Source of the DNA: Malus domestica
Taxonomy: Eukaryota; Streptophyta; Magnoliopsida; Rosales; Rosaceae
DNA: 64,000 nucleotides
NCBI RefSeq assembly: GCF_042453785.1
Contig: NC_091673.1
Span: 2,363,501-2,427,500 of the forward strand
Direction: 5' to 3'
A program made the translations under genes and the position numbers. Below are positions 1 to 11,441 of this stretch, in pieces (within the stretch, counting starts at the first letter, position 1; every line of letters starts with the position of its first letter). The notes under the pieces are model-generated. The model saw nothing but the letters and a program-made list of their open reading frames with translations, was not told the DNA's origin and made no database searches.

Positions 1-1
1 G

Positions 2-2250
2 AACGGTCTTGACGTCGAATACAAAAAGAAATTCTTGGGGGCAAACTTTCGGGATATGTACGAATTAGCCCAACATGTCGAGCAATATGATTATTTGCTC
101 CGCGAGGAAAAGATTTCAAAAGCTCCATCTCGGGGGACGATTTACAAGAATTCTACTGTCAATTATGCATCAACCGAGGATGAATGCGTTAGTGTGGATG
201 CAACTGAGATAGTGATAGATAAGCCATACGTTTGCAAGGCACTGACTCAAGTTGACTCTAAGGAAGTCAAAATCCGCTCGGCTACTGAAGGAACACTGAA
301 ACCGTCAAAAGTTTATACTTTTGATATTACAAAGGCTGATGCAATTTTTGATCAACTGTTATCAGCGAGGATCATCAAACTTCGGCCTGGGCACAACATT
401 CCCAAGGCCGAAGAGCTTAAAGGAAAGATATATTGCAAATACCACAATTCAAGCAAACATACGACAAACAATTGCGTCGTGTTTCGAGACAACGTCCAAA
501 GCTGGATTGATAATGGCAAACTGAAATTTCCAGAGAAGAAGATGAGTGTTGATACTGACCCGTTCCCCACGGCAACAGTAAATATGGTCGATGCGTGCCT
601 ACCTAAAGACAAAGGGAAAGGGAAGGCCGAAGTTGTTGCAACGCAACGCTTTCGGAATCAGAATTCTCGGCCACGTTTCATGGCCGATTTTCGTTCAACG
701 AACCACCTACAGCTTTAACGGGACCCGCTATTGTCAAACCTATGATGGATTATAGCACCGATGAAGACAGTGGGATGGCGGTTTTGTGCAGTAAATGTAG
801 AGCAAAGGTCGGCAGTGAGCCAGAGGAGAAGCCCTATTCGCTTATAACGGAACGACCTACGGCCGCAACCCAGCAAAAGGTTGCCAACGTAGGCCAACAT
901 CAAGGGGTTTTTGATAGGCTCGGTCCTAAAGTGAGGATGGAAGAGACACATTCAGTCAGGCGGCGCCTTGATTTTGATGCTTCATTTTATGACGAGGACT
1001 ACTATAAACGTAATTCTAGCAGTTCGGAATCATCGCGGAGCCAAAAAACTTTCAAACCTCCCGAACCTAAAGATCAACGTTGGTATACATATCATTCTTC
1101 GAAAGGCTTCTACACCGCACTATCCAAATCCCAGAAACGCCGGCACCAAAGGATAGATTGCATGGCCCGTCGACGGGCAGCCCAAGAAACTTTGATCCCT
1201 AAATGGCGGCCGAAGGACACAATTGCTACTGATGATGAACGACCACCTCCAGCTATTATGACAGAGTTGGTTCAAGGGAAACGGCTGGTTAACCGAGATG
1301 TCGAAACCACGTTCGAAGAGGCTGATAAACGGATCAAACTTCTTCTTCGGTCGGGGGAGATGAAGGCACGCCTCGAGCATTTCAGGCAAGAGGCCGAAAG
1401 CAAATTAGCCCCGCCGGCCATACAAGAACCTTTGATCAAAATTCGACGGAATTTGCATCCGTTGTTCCTCGGGGAGGCTTTGGAATATATGCGAGAATTT
1501 CATAAGAAACATTCGGCCAATGATCTGTATGGTTTGCCGAAGGCATGTCAAGACACAATTGATCTAGTCCTGACTTGTCCTGATGCCGAGCGAATCATTT
1601 AGAAGACCTCAGACCTAGGATTGAAAGCAAGGTTCCAGCACATACAAGAAGCTCGTGTCCTTGGATTTGAAGTCGACCCATACACTGATATCGATGCAGC
1701 CGACCTTCATTTCTCAATTGAGGACCTTCAGTATTTACGATATCACTTCGAAGTATTTTTTGTTGTTTCTCTCTTCGGCCTTACGACCGATAAAATAGCA
1801 CGTGTTGCATGATTGGATGCTTATCTCGACACCAGGGATGCCCGGATACACTACCAGAAGCAGACTCGGATCCTGACCCCAAGCACACTGTCGATCTCAA
1901 CCTCACCTGAGGCAATCACGCAGAACCAACAAGCTGCCGAAGCAGCACCGCAGGATCAAACCATTGAAGAATGAGCAGAATAGTCTCTTTGTCCAACTCT
2001 GACAACAACGGAGGCCGTAGTCGCCGACCAGACGAGAGATGAGGCTAGCGAGGAGGGTCCTAACCCGATGGGTCCGTCAGTCCTGGATAACATGGAAATC
2101 AGTATGGTCCATGTGTTACCCGCTGATTTTCAATCAAGCACAGCTCAGCCGAATTTCCTCGATGGTGATGTAGTCGCCGAGGAAGCCGGCCATGTTGATT
2201 TTGTATTTGTTGCTGAAGTTGAGTCAACAACAAAAGATGATAGTCTGTAG
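2..2250 (+). pseudogene. Tat gag polyprotein, degenerate
   Basis: The frame is open from base 2 and runs to a stop at 716-718. The reading then continues one frame over from about 700 through 742-1602 and beyond. Near 430-480 a zinc-knuckle-like pattern reads CKYH..H.TNNC, the form usual in Tat gag rather than the canonical CCHC. The 742-1602 part is highly charged (KRRHQRID, ARRRAAQE). Stops in the second frame fall at 1600-1602 (TAG), 1810-1812 (TGA), 1972-1974 (TGA), 1981-1983 (TAG) and 2248-2250 (TAG). It would have encoded the structural capsid protein. No intact product is possible. Confidence 0.7.
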
Positions 2251-2256
2251 GCAGCT

Positions 2257-2709
2257 TTGGCCGAATTGTTTCCTCGTTCATCATCGGCCAAACTTCACCA
2301 TTTAAAGCCATTGTATGTGACGGCCCACATCGAGGGATATCCAATTTCTAAAGTTTTTGTCGACTGTGAAGCTACCGTCAATATCATGCCTATGAACATC
2401 ATGAAGGCCTTACGTCGCTCTAATGACGAACTTATTCCGTCAGGGATCACAATGAGTAGTTTCGTCGGTGACAAATCCCAAACCAAAGGTGTACTTCCGT
2501 TAACAGTGAATATTACCGGTCGTACTCACATGACCGCCTTTTTCGTGGTTGATTCCAAAACCGAGTATAATGCACTGCTCGGTCGAGATTGGATTCACCA
2601 AACCAGCTGTATTCCTTCCTCATTGTATCAAGTGCTCGTTTTTTGGGACGGCAAATCGGTCACTGTTCACCCAGCCGATAGCCAACCCTTCGAAACTAAC
2701 ATGATCTAA
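2257..2709 (+). pseudogene. Retroviral-type aspartic protease domain of the Tat element
   Basis: This is the same frame as the second gag segment. The segment reads LYVTAHIEGYPISKVFVD, then CEATVNIMP, then ALLGRDWIH, which is the order of a retropepsin fold (catalytic D, then the LLGRDWI signature). Tat proteases normally have D-G-G/D-S-G after the catalytic Asp; here it is D-C-E, so the active site looks ruined. The reading stops at 2707-2709 (TAA) just before ARYYDDHVGY. A CAA to TAA change would restore continuity with the family pattern. The frame then shifts by one near 2876 into the RT reading. Confidence 0.75.
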
Positions 2710-2875
2710 GCACGGTATTATGATGACCACGTCGGCTACATTACTTTGCAAGGCTTCAATGATGAAGGACGGTCGACTCGGATTTCTGTTCAGAAAGCTA
2801 TCGAGGTTGGCGCCGAGACTGTCCACCAGGATTCGGCGAGACTCGGATTAGCCAACTTCCTCCCCAAAGCTGATG

Positions 2876-5485
2876 TTTGACACCGATTGGGAAAAACGTA
2901 AGGCCGCAGTTTCATCTACTATGGAACGACTGCTGGCCCATTGGTATACTATATCTAAACAACCAAATTCGGGCGTTAACCTCGTCGAGTTCCTTGCCGA
3001 ATGAGATAATGGTCCTGTCTTATCTCTTGACAAAATTCAAGCCGCCCCGGTCGAGCTCGAAGATCATCAACCCCAAGTTAAAGACCCCCTGGAAGAGATT
3101 AACGTTGGGACGGCCGATGACCCACGACCTTTGTTTATTAGTGCTTTACTTCCCCAACAAATGAAAGACGAACTTCGTGCCTTTCTTACGGAGTTCAAAG
3201 ATTGTTTTGCTTGGAGCTACCATGAAATGCCCGGCTTAGATCGTACTCTTGTCGAGCATGAATTACGTATTAAGCCCAGATGTAAACCTTTCCGTCAGCC
3301 ACCTCGTCGATTCTCGACCGAAGTACAACTCGGCATCAAGGATGAACTGGTTCGACTTTTGAAAGCCGGGTTCATTCGGACAGCTCGATATGTGGAATGG
3401 TTGGCGAATATTGTTCCTGTCTTAAAGAAAAATGGTGCACTGCGCATCTGCATCGATTTCAGAAATCTGAATCTGGCAACTCCCAAAGATGAGTATACAA
3501 TGCCGATTTCAGATCTGTTAATCGATGCCGCGGTGAATCATGCGATCTTATCCTTTATGGATGGACATGCCGGGTACAACCAAATTTTCATTGCCGAAGC
3601 CGATGTGCACAAAACTGCTTTCCGCTGCCCGGGGGCACTCGGCACTTACGAATGGGTTGTTATGCCATTCGGCCTCAAAAATGTCGGTGCCACATACCAA
3701 CGGGCAAGGAACACCATATTTCATGATTTAATTGGAACCATCGTCGAAGTCTATATCGACGATGTTGTAATTAAATCCAAACAACGGCGGACTCATCTGG
3801 ATGATCTCCGACAGGCTTTCCTTCGTATGCGCCAACACAACCTCAAAATGAATCCTGCCAAATGTGCATTTGGTGTGTCGGCCGGTAATTTTCTCGGTTT
3901 CCTGGTACATCACCGTGGGATTGAAGTGGACGAAAATGAAGCACGTGCAATCATCAATGCTCAACCCCTAACGATGAAGAAACAATTGCAGTCCTTACTC
4001 GGCAAGATAAATTTTCTCCGCCGATTTATAGCTAACTCGGCAGGGAAAATGAAAGCGTTTTCGACGCTTTTAAAACTTAAGGACTCAGATGAGTTTGAGT
4101 GGACCGACGAGCATCAGGCCGCGTTTACACAAATCAAGGTCTCCCTCGTGACACCACCTGTCCTTGTTCCACCCCAGCGCGGTAAACCTCTCAAACTTTA
4201 TATTTCGACGGTTGAAAAGTCCATTGGCTGCCTCCTCGCCCAAGACAACGATGCCGGGCGGGAGCAGGCTATTTTTTACCTCAGTCGAAGTCTTAATCCA
4301 CCAGAGATCAATTATTCCGCAGTTGAGAAGCTCTGTCTCGCCGTGTTCTTTGCTGTCTCCAAGCTTCGGCATTACATGCTTCCGTCGGTCACACAAGTCA
4401 TCGCCCAGACCGACGTCATCCGATACATGCTTACCCGACCAATTGTAAAAGGCCGAATTGGGAAATGGACAATGGCGTTGTCCGAGTTTAGCCTGCAATA
4501 TGTGCCCCAGAAAGCTGTCAAAGGCCAGGCATTGGCAGATTTCCTCGCTCAACACCCTTCCCCCTACGGTTTTGGGGACATGGACGTCGAAATTTGCTTG
4601 GTTGGAACACGCGATAACTACTGGATGATGTATTTTGACGGTTCAAGCACTTCATCCTCGGCCGGCGTTGGTATTGTCCTTCAATCCCCTAACCACGATC
4701 GTTGGTATTTTTCGCTCAAGTTGGATTTCGACTGCACCAATAATCAGGCCGACTATGAAGCTCTTATCATCGGCCTGGGCATCCTCCATGACTTGCAGGC
4801 CACCCACGCCCTCGTCCTCGATGACTCTAAACTCGTGATTAACCAACTTAATGGGTCTTTTCGCTGCATGAGTTATACCCTAGCACCCTACCACATGGTT
4901 GCCAGCTATTTGGCCGAATCCTTCGACGGTATTACGTTTGAGCATATTTCCCGGATCCATAATATCGATGCGGACGAGTTGGCTCAAATTGCCTCTGGTG
5001 CACAATTCCTGGGGGGCAAGCTAGGACGGGAGATACCGGTGTTACGACAGCTATACCCGGCCTTAGTTAACCAGCAAATCCTCCGGCGTGACGAAGTAAT
5101 ACGCACCAAAGTCATGTCTCTACCTTCGTTGCTAGACCGACAAGACACTATAGAGGTTTGTGCCATCGAGGCAATACCAGATGATTGGAGAAAACCCATT
5201 ATGCAGTACCTTGACAATCCCAATGGAAAACATAGTCGCTGGACACGAGTTCACGCCACGAACTATGTCACGTACCAAAACGAGTTATACCGAAAAGGCG
5301 AGGATGGATTGCTACTGCTATGCCTCGACCCCCAAGAGGGTGCTCAGGCGATTACAGAAGTCCATGAAGGGGTATGCGGAGCTCATCAATCCGGACGGAA
5401 AATGCGATGGCTACTTCGACGACACGGCTATTTCTGGCCAAGAATACTAAAGGATTGTATCGAGTTTGCACGAGGATACGTATAG
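2876..5485 (+). pseudogene. Tat pol: reverse transcriptase, RNase H and second (archaeal-type) RNase H
   Basis: The continuous frame begins near 2876 and is broken by TGA at 3002-3004. From 3131 it is open for 784 codons to TAG at 5483-5485. RT motifs follow in order: CIDFRNLN, MPFGLKN and the catalytic YIDDVV near 3753-3770. A Ty3-type RNase H/connection follows (KLYISTVEKS, LALADFLAQH-like end near 4545). A second RNase H domain runs from about 4620 (YFDGSSTSSSAGVG, NQADYEAL, LVLDDSKLVINQ). The integrase zinc finger begins at about 5360 in the same frame. The domains copy genomic RNA to DNA and remove the RNA strand. The catalytic residues I can see are kept, so decay looks recent relative to gag. 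Confidence 0.9.
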
Positions 5486-6448
5486 TGCCAAATCCACGGG
5501 CCTATACAAAGGGTCCCGGCCGAATCGTTGCATTCGGTCATTAAACCATGGCCGTTTAGAGGATGGGTCATGGACGTGATCGGCAAAATCACGCCATCTT
5601 CTGGAGCTGCCAAGCACGCATGGATAACAGTAGCGACGGATTACTTTACTAAGTGGGTCGAAGCGAAATCATATGCCGAGCTAACGTCTAAAGAAGTTTG
5701 TGACTTTGTGGAGGAGCACATTGTGACCAGATTCAGCGTGCCGGAAACAATTATAACCGACAATGGCACGATCTTTACAGCCGAAAGGTTTAGAGAGTAT
5801 ACGGCAGGTTTGAAAATTCAGCTTGAACAGTCTACACCGTATTACCCACAAGCAAATGGGCAGGCCGAGGCGAGTAATAAAGTGTTGATCGGCATTCTCG
5901 AGAAGGTAATAAAGGAAAGGCCCGGTATGTGGCATTTAAAGTTGAATGAGGTTTTATGGGCATATCGAACATCACCCCGATCGGCGACTGGGACAACCCC
6001 GTATGCACTAACTTACGGACACGACGCAATGTTACCAGTCGAGTTAAGCATAAATTCATTACGGTTGATTGAGCAAAGTTGTTTAGTTAGCGCCGAATAT
6101 AATCAGTCCATGAGACAGGAGTTGGAAGAGTTGGAAGAAGCGCCACTTGATGCTTACAACCTGTTGGTGGCACATAAACAGATTGCCGAACGAGCCTATA
6201 ATAAAAAAGTACGGCAGAAAACATTTGGCGAGGGTGAATTAGTTTGGCAAACGGTGTTGCCCGTAGGACTAAAAGATCCTAGGTTCGGCAAGTGATCGCC
6301 GAATTGGGAAGGGCCGTTTGTTGTGCATAAAGTATACGGCAAGGGGGCATATCATCTTAAAGACCGAACCGGTTTAGTTCACAAATTACCAATTAACGGG
6401 AAGTTTTTTAAGCAATACTATCCGGTCACTTGGGAAATGCGAGAGTAA
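5360..6448 (+). pseudogene. Tat integrase, interrupted by two stops
   Basis: The zinc finger starts as HEGVCGAH..RRHGYFW and should end in C-x2-C. The first Cys position now reads GYV and the next codon is the TAG at 5483-5485. The core continues in the same frame at 5528: MDVIGK, ITDNGT and PYYPQANGQAEASNK, giving the D, D and E of the DDE triad. It ends with AYRTSPRSATG and TPYALTYG. A TGA at 6293-6295 replaces what is usually a Trp before SPNWEGPF; the frame then runs to the natural stop TAA at 6446-6448. The enzyme would insert the cDNA into the genome. Both stops are explained by single transitions. Confidence 0.87.
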
Positions 6449-6517
6449 AACATTCATTTCAAGTGATAGAATACAAAGTGAGCTGATCGATTGGTGTACA
6501 TAAACGTCGAAATAACG

Positions 6518-9500
6518 TCAAGGCGAAGAAGGTAGAAGGGTGCCGAGCAGGGCCTTCAGCTCTAACCACCGCACCTCGCCCATGATGACCTCGGCCTGCC
6601 GGTTCCTCTTATCCAGCTTCAACTGCTCGACCCGTTTTGTGTTCGCCGCATACTCGGTTAGGTAATCTTTGCCGCCCGACTCGAAGTCCTTAGCAAGCTC
6701 AGAGGTAATGGCCGACCTACGTTTCACCAATTCGGCCATTTGACGGTCGAGCTCGGCCAATGTTTCTCCTTTTGCCTTTAAAGCATCGATCTTTGGACGG
6801 AGAGTGTCTTGGACGGCCGTCGTAGCTTGCAGGTCTTGTTCGGCCTTTAGAGCGTTCTGGAATATACTAAAGGCCTCCCGAACCTGCTCCAAGGCAGACG
6901 ATGCCCGAACGATAGCCTCGCCGCTCAGGTGACCATCGGCTCCGAGGTCGTTCAGACATGCGCCGAGCAAGTCAAGACAGTTGCGCTCGAGTACTTGCGA
7001 CGCCGAAAGAGACAGAAATTCTTGCAACCGAGTTCGAGCGGTTGAATCGGCAGCTTCAGTCGCGGCGGCCGAAGGACCAGCCTCTTCAGTTGTGCTGGAG
7101 AGGAGGGCTCTGAATTCGACTTCCCATGAGGCCTGCACACAAAATACAGTTGAGCTCAAAGAAATCCTAAAAAAAGATAGCATGAAGGTTTCGTTTCTTT
7201 TAACCTGACGAGAGGATACTTCGGCCATGTCTTCAGGATCGTTGCTCGAACCTAAAGAGCTTAATGGCCGAGCCCAGTGTCTTAGGTTGCTTCTCAATTC
7301 ACGCAGCCGATGGAGGTTATCTACATTCGATGGCCATCGAGGCGGCCAAGAAATATAGATAACACCCTTCAGCGCATAGAATTTTCGATGAAAATAGTGT
7401 GCAGGCACCTGACATTTAGTAGTTTCCTAGTTTAGAGTTTTTACGGCAGAGAACTAACCAAGAAAAGGCGGAATGAGGTACTTACAAAGGCCGAAGTAAC
7501 CTCCTGCGGGGGAATGTTGATATCCAGGTCCTGCGGATGAACGGGCGTCTCCGCCGACGCTTCTGGCTCCCCGACAGGTCGTTTACCGTGATCGGCCGTA
7601 GACGGGCCAACTCGGACAGCAGCTTCAGGCACGGACTGGAGGTCCTGGTCTTGCAGGTGAACGGGTGCGTCCGCCGCCGCTGCTGGCTCTCCGGCAGGTG
7701 ATTTACCATGGTCGACCGTCGTAAGGCCGACTTGGACAGCCGCCTCGGACACGGAAGGAGGTTGACGATGGGAACGAGGGCGACTCGCCAGAGGCACTTG
7801 GTCACTCCCCTCACTCTCCTCCAGAACGACGGCCGCAGGTTTTGCAGAAGTCTTCTCGACCGAGGGGACTACATTTTCTAAGACATGTGCATCCTCGACC
7901 AAGGGAACAACAACTGGTTTCCCAACCTTAGAAGCAGGCCGTGCGTAGACCGCTTCCTCGGCCGGAATTGGCCGATCCTCGACCAAGGCTTGGGCAACGG
8001 GGAGAGAAGGGGACACGCTGGGAGTCGTCGCCCCCGTGGTTTGACTGGAGATGACGTGAATATCCCATTCTCCTTTCCTTGTCAGCTTCTTGACCCGTTT
8101 GGCGGGCTGAGGGGGTTCGACGGTTGGCTCGGCTTCTCGACGAGGCCGTTTACTCGGCAAAGCCTGCGCGGCAACCTCTGCCATTTTTGAGACGGCCAAT
8201 TTTTTCTTGGCCACAGTTACGGCGGCCGCCTCTACCTTTTTCAACGATCGACCACCTGATAACGTAAAAGCAAATCAGCAAAACCGATCAATAGCTCAAA
8301 ATTGAAAGGAAAAAGGGGAAAATAAACAGGTACCCTGGGCTTGAGAGACAGAAGTTTTCTTAGGACGATCACCGAAAAGTTGGTCCAAGACGGTTTCGAC
8401 CGAAACATCAAAGAACTCCTAGGTATACTTTTCCCACCACTCGCCAAAGGTATCGGTGCTAAGTGTTTCCGGGATGGCCGATCGAAGGTGGAAACTTTGG
8501 CATTGCTCTTGAAACTCCCTCTTGGCGATATTGCATTCCTTCTCCGAGGAACCAGTCTCGCGTCCACGGCTTATGACGGTTCGCGATGAGAGAAGAGGGA
8601 TCGGGCAGCCTTGGAGGTAGCCAAGCTGTCGAGCCAGGAAGTTAGGATGGTATACCTCCCAGCCCGCTCGTTTCCCATCACAGCCAAGAGGAAGGTCACG
8701 AGTAAGCACGAATGACCCCCAGGACTAACGAAGGTCGGCGTCTTCGTCCGCGCCCCACATTGACGTAGGTAGCTTGATCGAGGAGGGATATTCTCAACGA
8801 CGGCATATCAAGAACTCGTCGTTGGAAAGGTCATCAAGGGCGAAAAAGTATCTGAATACCTCTTCGGCTTGATGAGGGGGTGTTAGTCGGGAGGCCAGCT
8901 GAGGCCCAAGCGCTTCCGTTGGCGAGAAATCGACGATTGCCGGCCGAATGGAGGCGAAGTAAACTTGCACCCAGAGTTGAAAGACCCAGAGGGGACCATT
9001 TTGGTATGGGTCGATCTTGTGAAGGGTCGTCTCAACCAGGCAGCGGAAGAGATGGGCAAGAATGTTAGGACTAAGTGACAGGACGTGACCACTAGCCAGG
9101 GCCTCAGCTACCGGCATGTTCTCGACCAAGCATTTGTTCAATTTGGTACAACAAATGTACTTGTTGTACCAATAGAAGAGGAAAGCTTCATGTTCCCATT
9201 CTCGCAAAGCCTCTTCTCCTCGGCCGGCAAAATGGAGATATAGGGTGTTGTAGTTGAAGAAGTTCTTGTGGAGTTTCTGAACGTCTTCTTTCTAGGGGAT
9301 TTGACCCTCACGGCTCAACGTCTCAAAAGCCCGTCGGTCGAAAAGCGTCTTCAGGTCAAGATTCAACGGGTACCCGAAGAGGGCAGCATCGATGGGGATT
9401 CCAGTTGCTGAAGTTCCCAAAATGGCGGTGACATCAAGAATGGTGGGGCCGACGGGACCAAGAGGGAGAACCATGGTGTTGGTGGCCAAGAACCAGAAGC

Positions 9501-9894
9501 ATAGGGCGGCTAGGAGAAGCTCCTTGTCGAGAATGACATCCATAGACGAGAGGATGATGGCGTCGTAGATACCGAGGGCCTTCCATTGCTCGCCGAAAAG
9601 CTTTTCCATTCGAACAACCCAGGCTGCCCAGGTTGTAGTGGTCGAAGGCCAGGAGCCTTGAGGTTTCGCCGCATCCCATCTCGACCATTCAAACCCTTAG
9701 AGCAAGGGTGATAGGCAATGCTCCTGGAGAAGTCCAGTAATGGCTGACGGTACTGCCGCTTTAAAAAAAGGACCTAAGATTTGGTGAGAAGTACTCATGT
9801 CACTTTCAAACCGTATGGTTTTGATCGAGCTTCGATCAAGAATCTTTTGACACTGATCACATTCCCTGGAAAGTTTGGAGATGAATGAGGCCAT
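6518..9894 (-). pseudogene. Antisense four-exon plant mobile domain (PMD) gene carried inside the Tat element
   Basis: The minus-strand gene starts at ATG 9894. Exons are 9894-8334, 8255-7486, 7408-7205 and 7132-6518. The introns are 78, 77 and 72 bp, all GT..AG, and the frame is kept across each. Exon 1 is a plant mobile domain: SWP..WAAWVVRMEKLFG, then FLATNTMVLPLGPVGPT, ILGTSATGIPID and NLDLKTLF. Exon 2 is charged and proline-rich; exon 4 is helical and probably coiled coil. Five in-frame stops lie in exon 1 (9697-9699 TAA, 9292-9294 TAG, 8794-8796 TGA, 8725-8727 TAG, 8419-8421 TAG) and I see no frameshift. PMD proteins such as Arabidopsis MAIN/MAIL1 act in silencing, and PMD relatives are known in transposons. 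What this one did is unknown. Confidence 0.8.
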
Positions 9895-10040
9895 TGTGGG
9901 AAGGATAAAAAGTAGGATGTGAAAGGGGTTTTTCTGGGTTGGAGACTTGAAGATGAAGACTCGGGGAAAAGGAATGTGCTAGAGCAATGGCAGAAACTCA
10001 GAAAATTTGAACGCGTAAAGGTACAAATGAGAGGATTTCG

Positions 10041-10050
10041 GTATTTATAG
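10041..10050 (-). promoter_or_regulatory. TATA box of the antisense PMD gene
   Basis: The minus strand reads CTATAAATAC, about 150 bases before the ATG at 9894. The spacer is C/T-rich on the minus strand, as a plant 5' leader would be. It implies the antisense gene has its own core promoter and does not depend on the LTR. This is inferred from sequence alone. Confidence 0.5.
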
Positions 10051-10500
10051 GACGATGAAGGGAAGGGCAATCGTTCGAAATTCGAAATAAAGGGTAGAAT
10101 CGACCAAGGAATTCGCTAATCATTATGAACATTCAGAAAATCCAGTTAAAAAGACCGAGGGTTTCTTATTTTGGGGGACGCACGATTGCGTGTGACGGCG
10201 AGATTTATGGTGAAAGACGGTTTGGCGTCTGCACGATGCTGGATGGTTCGTAGATCGAGGCAGCGTGGTGGTGTTCAGCAACAAGACCATGATGATATGA
10301 CGGTTCAGGGGGCTGCACGCTCCAAATGTCACTATGGATTAACCCTATAAAAGAAGGCCACGTAGAATGGTGGTTAGCAGAATCGAGATCGTGGGATCGT
10401 GTTCAATAAATACACCTCGGAAGGAGAGCATTTGAGTTTTGAAGTTTCAACTTCGCTTCTTCAAGGCCAAGGCTCAACCAGAGGGTTCAGGCCGAAGGCC
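10051..10500. other. Non-coding Tat segment between antisense promoter and polypurine tract
   Basis: No open frame here resembles a protein I know. Base content stays like the rest of the element (frequent CGG and TCGAG words). It probably holds the upstream control region of the antisense gene plus the 3' untranslated part of the retrotransposon RNA. Confidence 0.4.
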
Positions 10501-10502
10501 TC

Positions 10503-10518
10503 AGAAGCGAGGGGGCAA
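10503..10518 (+). other. Polypurine tract of the Tat element
   Basis: A purine run GAAGCGAGGGGG lies directly before the TG that opens the 3' LTR at 10519. This is the usual place for plus-strand priming. Confidence 0.7.
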
Positions 10519-11441
10519 TGTTTAGGCCCAAAATAATAGTTTGGGCCGAGTAGAGAATCATTCTCGGCCCGGAAGGCCTTGCGGCATGGATCGTTCAGTA
10601 CGTGGGCCTCCAAACCTAGGTCGGCTAGGTCAGGACGTAGGATAAGTCGAGTCCTGGTGCAATAAGGAGTCTCGGCAGGATTAATAACCCGAGAGCAAAT
10701 CCGGCTCAATAAAGGACTAGGTTCACAGTCATAATGAAAGTAAGATTGGTCGAGTCAGTGTTTGATTGGGAGAAGAAGTCCTAGTCCGAATGGGGTTTTA
10801 ACTCGACCATGGGGGGAGCCGTTACTATAAATAGAAGAGGTTGTGCATCATTCGAAGCCCCTGCAATTCAATACAAAACTGCTCTGCGCAAACTCTCTCA
10901 ACAACTTGAGATTTTTTCCTTCTTTTTTCGCTGACACATCTTCCGTTGGCATCAACAGCACTGTGAAAGCAACTGGTGATATCTTAAGTCGGCATAGATA
11001 GCTTTGTCACCGTAGAATTAGCCGGTCTCGCAGCATCTTCCATTGGCATCAACAGCACTACGGCGGGGACGGTTGATTACCTATCCAAGTCTCGGTCGAG
11101 AAGGATTTCTGAATCCTTATTGGTCGAGGTCATCTCATCAGCCTTCTCGGCAAAGTGAGGTGTTACAGTTATTACATTCGGCACATTGAAAGCCGAATTC
11201 GATTCGTAAACTTCGTAAGAATAGTAGCCTTGTCTTCAGGCTCGAGAATCCAAGAGGCCGAGACGTGTTCCTTTCTCGGCTGCAATCGCAAGACGCATAA
11301 GTCAATCGCGCACCCAACGTAACATCAACAAATTTACTCCTTGGCCGAGTTGGCACTCCCCGCATTCACCGAAGGACGTAGTTAGCTTATAGATTACTCG
11401 GCCTGCGCGCCACATAGGCTTGGTAGTTTCTAGGGTCAACA
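10519..11441 (+). repeat. 3' LTR of the Tat element
   Basis: It begins TGTTTAGGCC just after the polypurine tract. A TATA box (ACTATAAATA) lies at 10824-10833, followed by a pyrimidine-rich leader. GGCCGAG-type words typical of the element continue to about 11440, and the proposed end is TCAACA at 11436-11441. An earlier CA at 11167 could instead be the end. The 5' LTR lies outside the window, so the boundaries cannot be checked by comparison. Confidence 0.6.

Larger units (their letters stand above)
1..11441 (+). mobile_element. Tat-lineage Ty3/gypsy LTR retrotransposon, 5' end outside window
   Basis: The window opens inside gag. The order is gag, protease, RT, RNase H, a second RNase H, integrase, an antisense gene, polypurine tract and 3' LTR. 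Two RNase H domains in tandem (a Ty3-type one followed by an archaeal-type one that begins YFDGSS) are the known hallmark of the Tat/Ogre group. The element is dead: frame breaks near 700 and 2876 and many in-frame stops. Its bases are rich in CGG and TCGG words, unlike the AT-rich surroundings. The right end is set at the CA of a TG..CA LTR at 11441; 11167 is an alternative. No target duplication can be tested because the left end is missing. Confidence 0.88.

Noticed and set aside
6518-9894. Antisense frames dismissed at first as shadows of the Tat element
   Set aside because: The dismissal was dropped: there is no sense frame in this stretch, the frame is shared by all pieces, and three GT..AG introns connect them.
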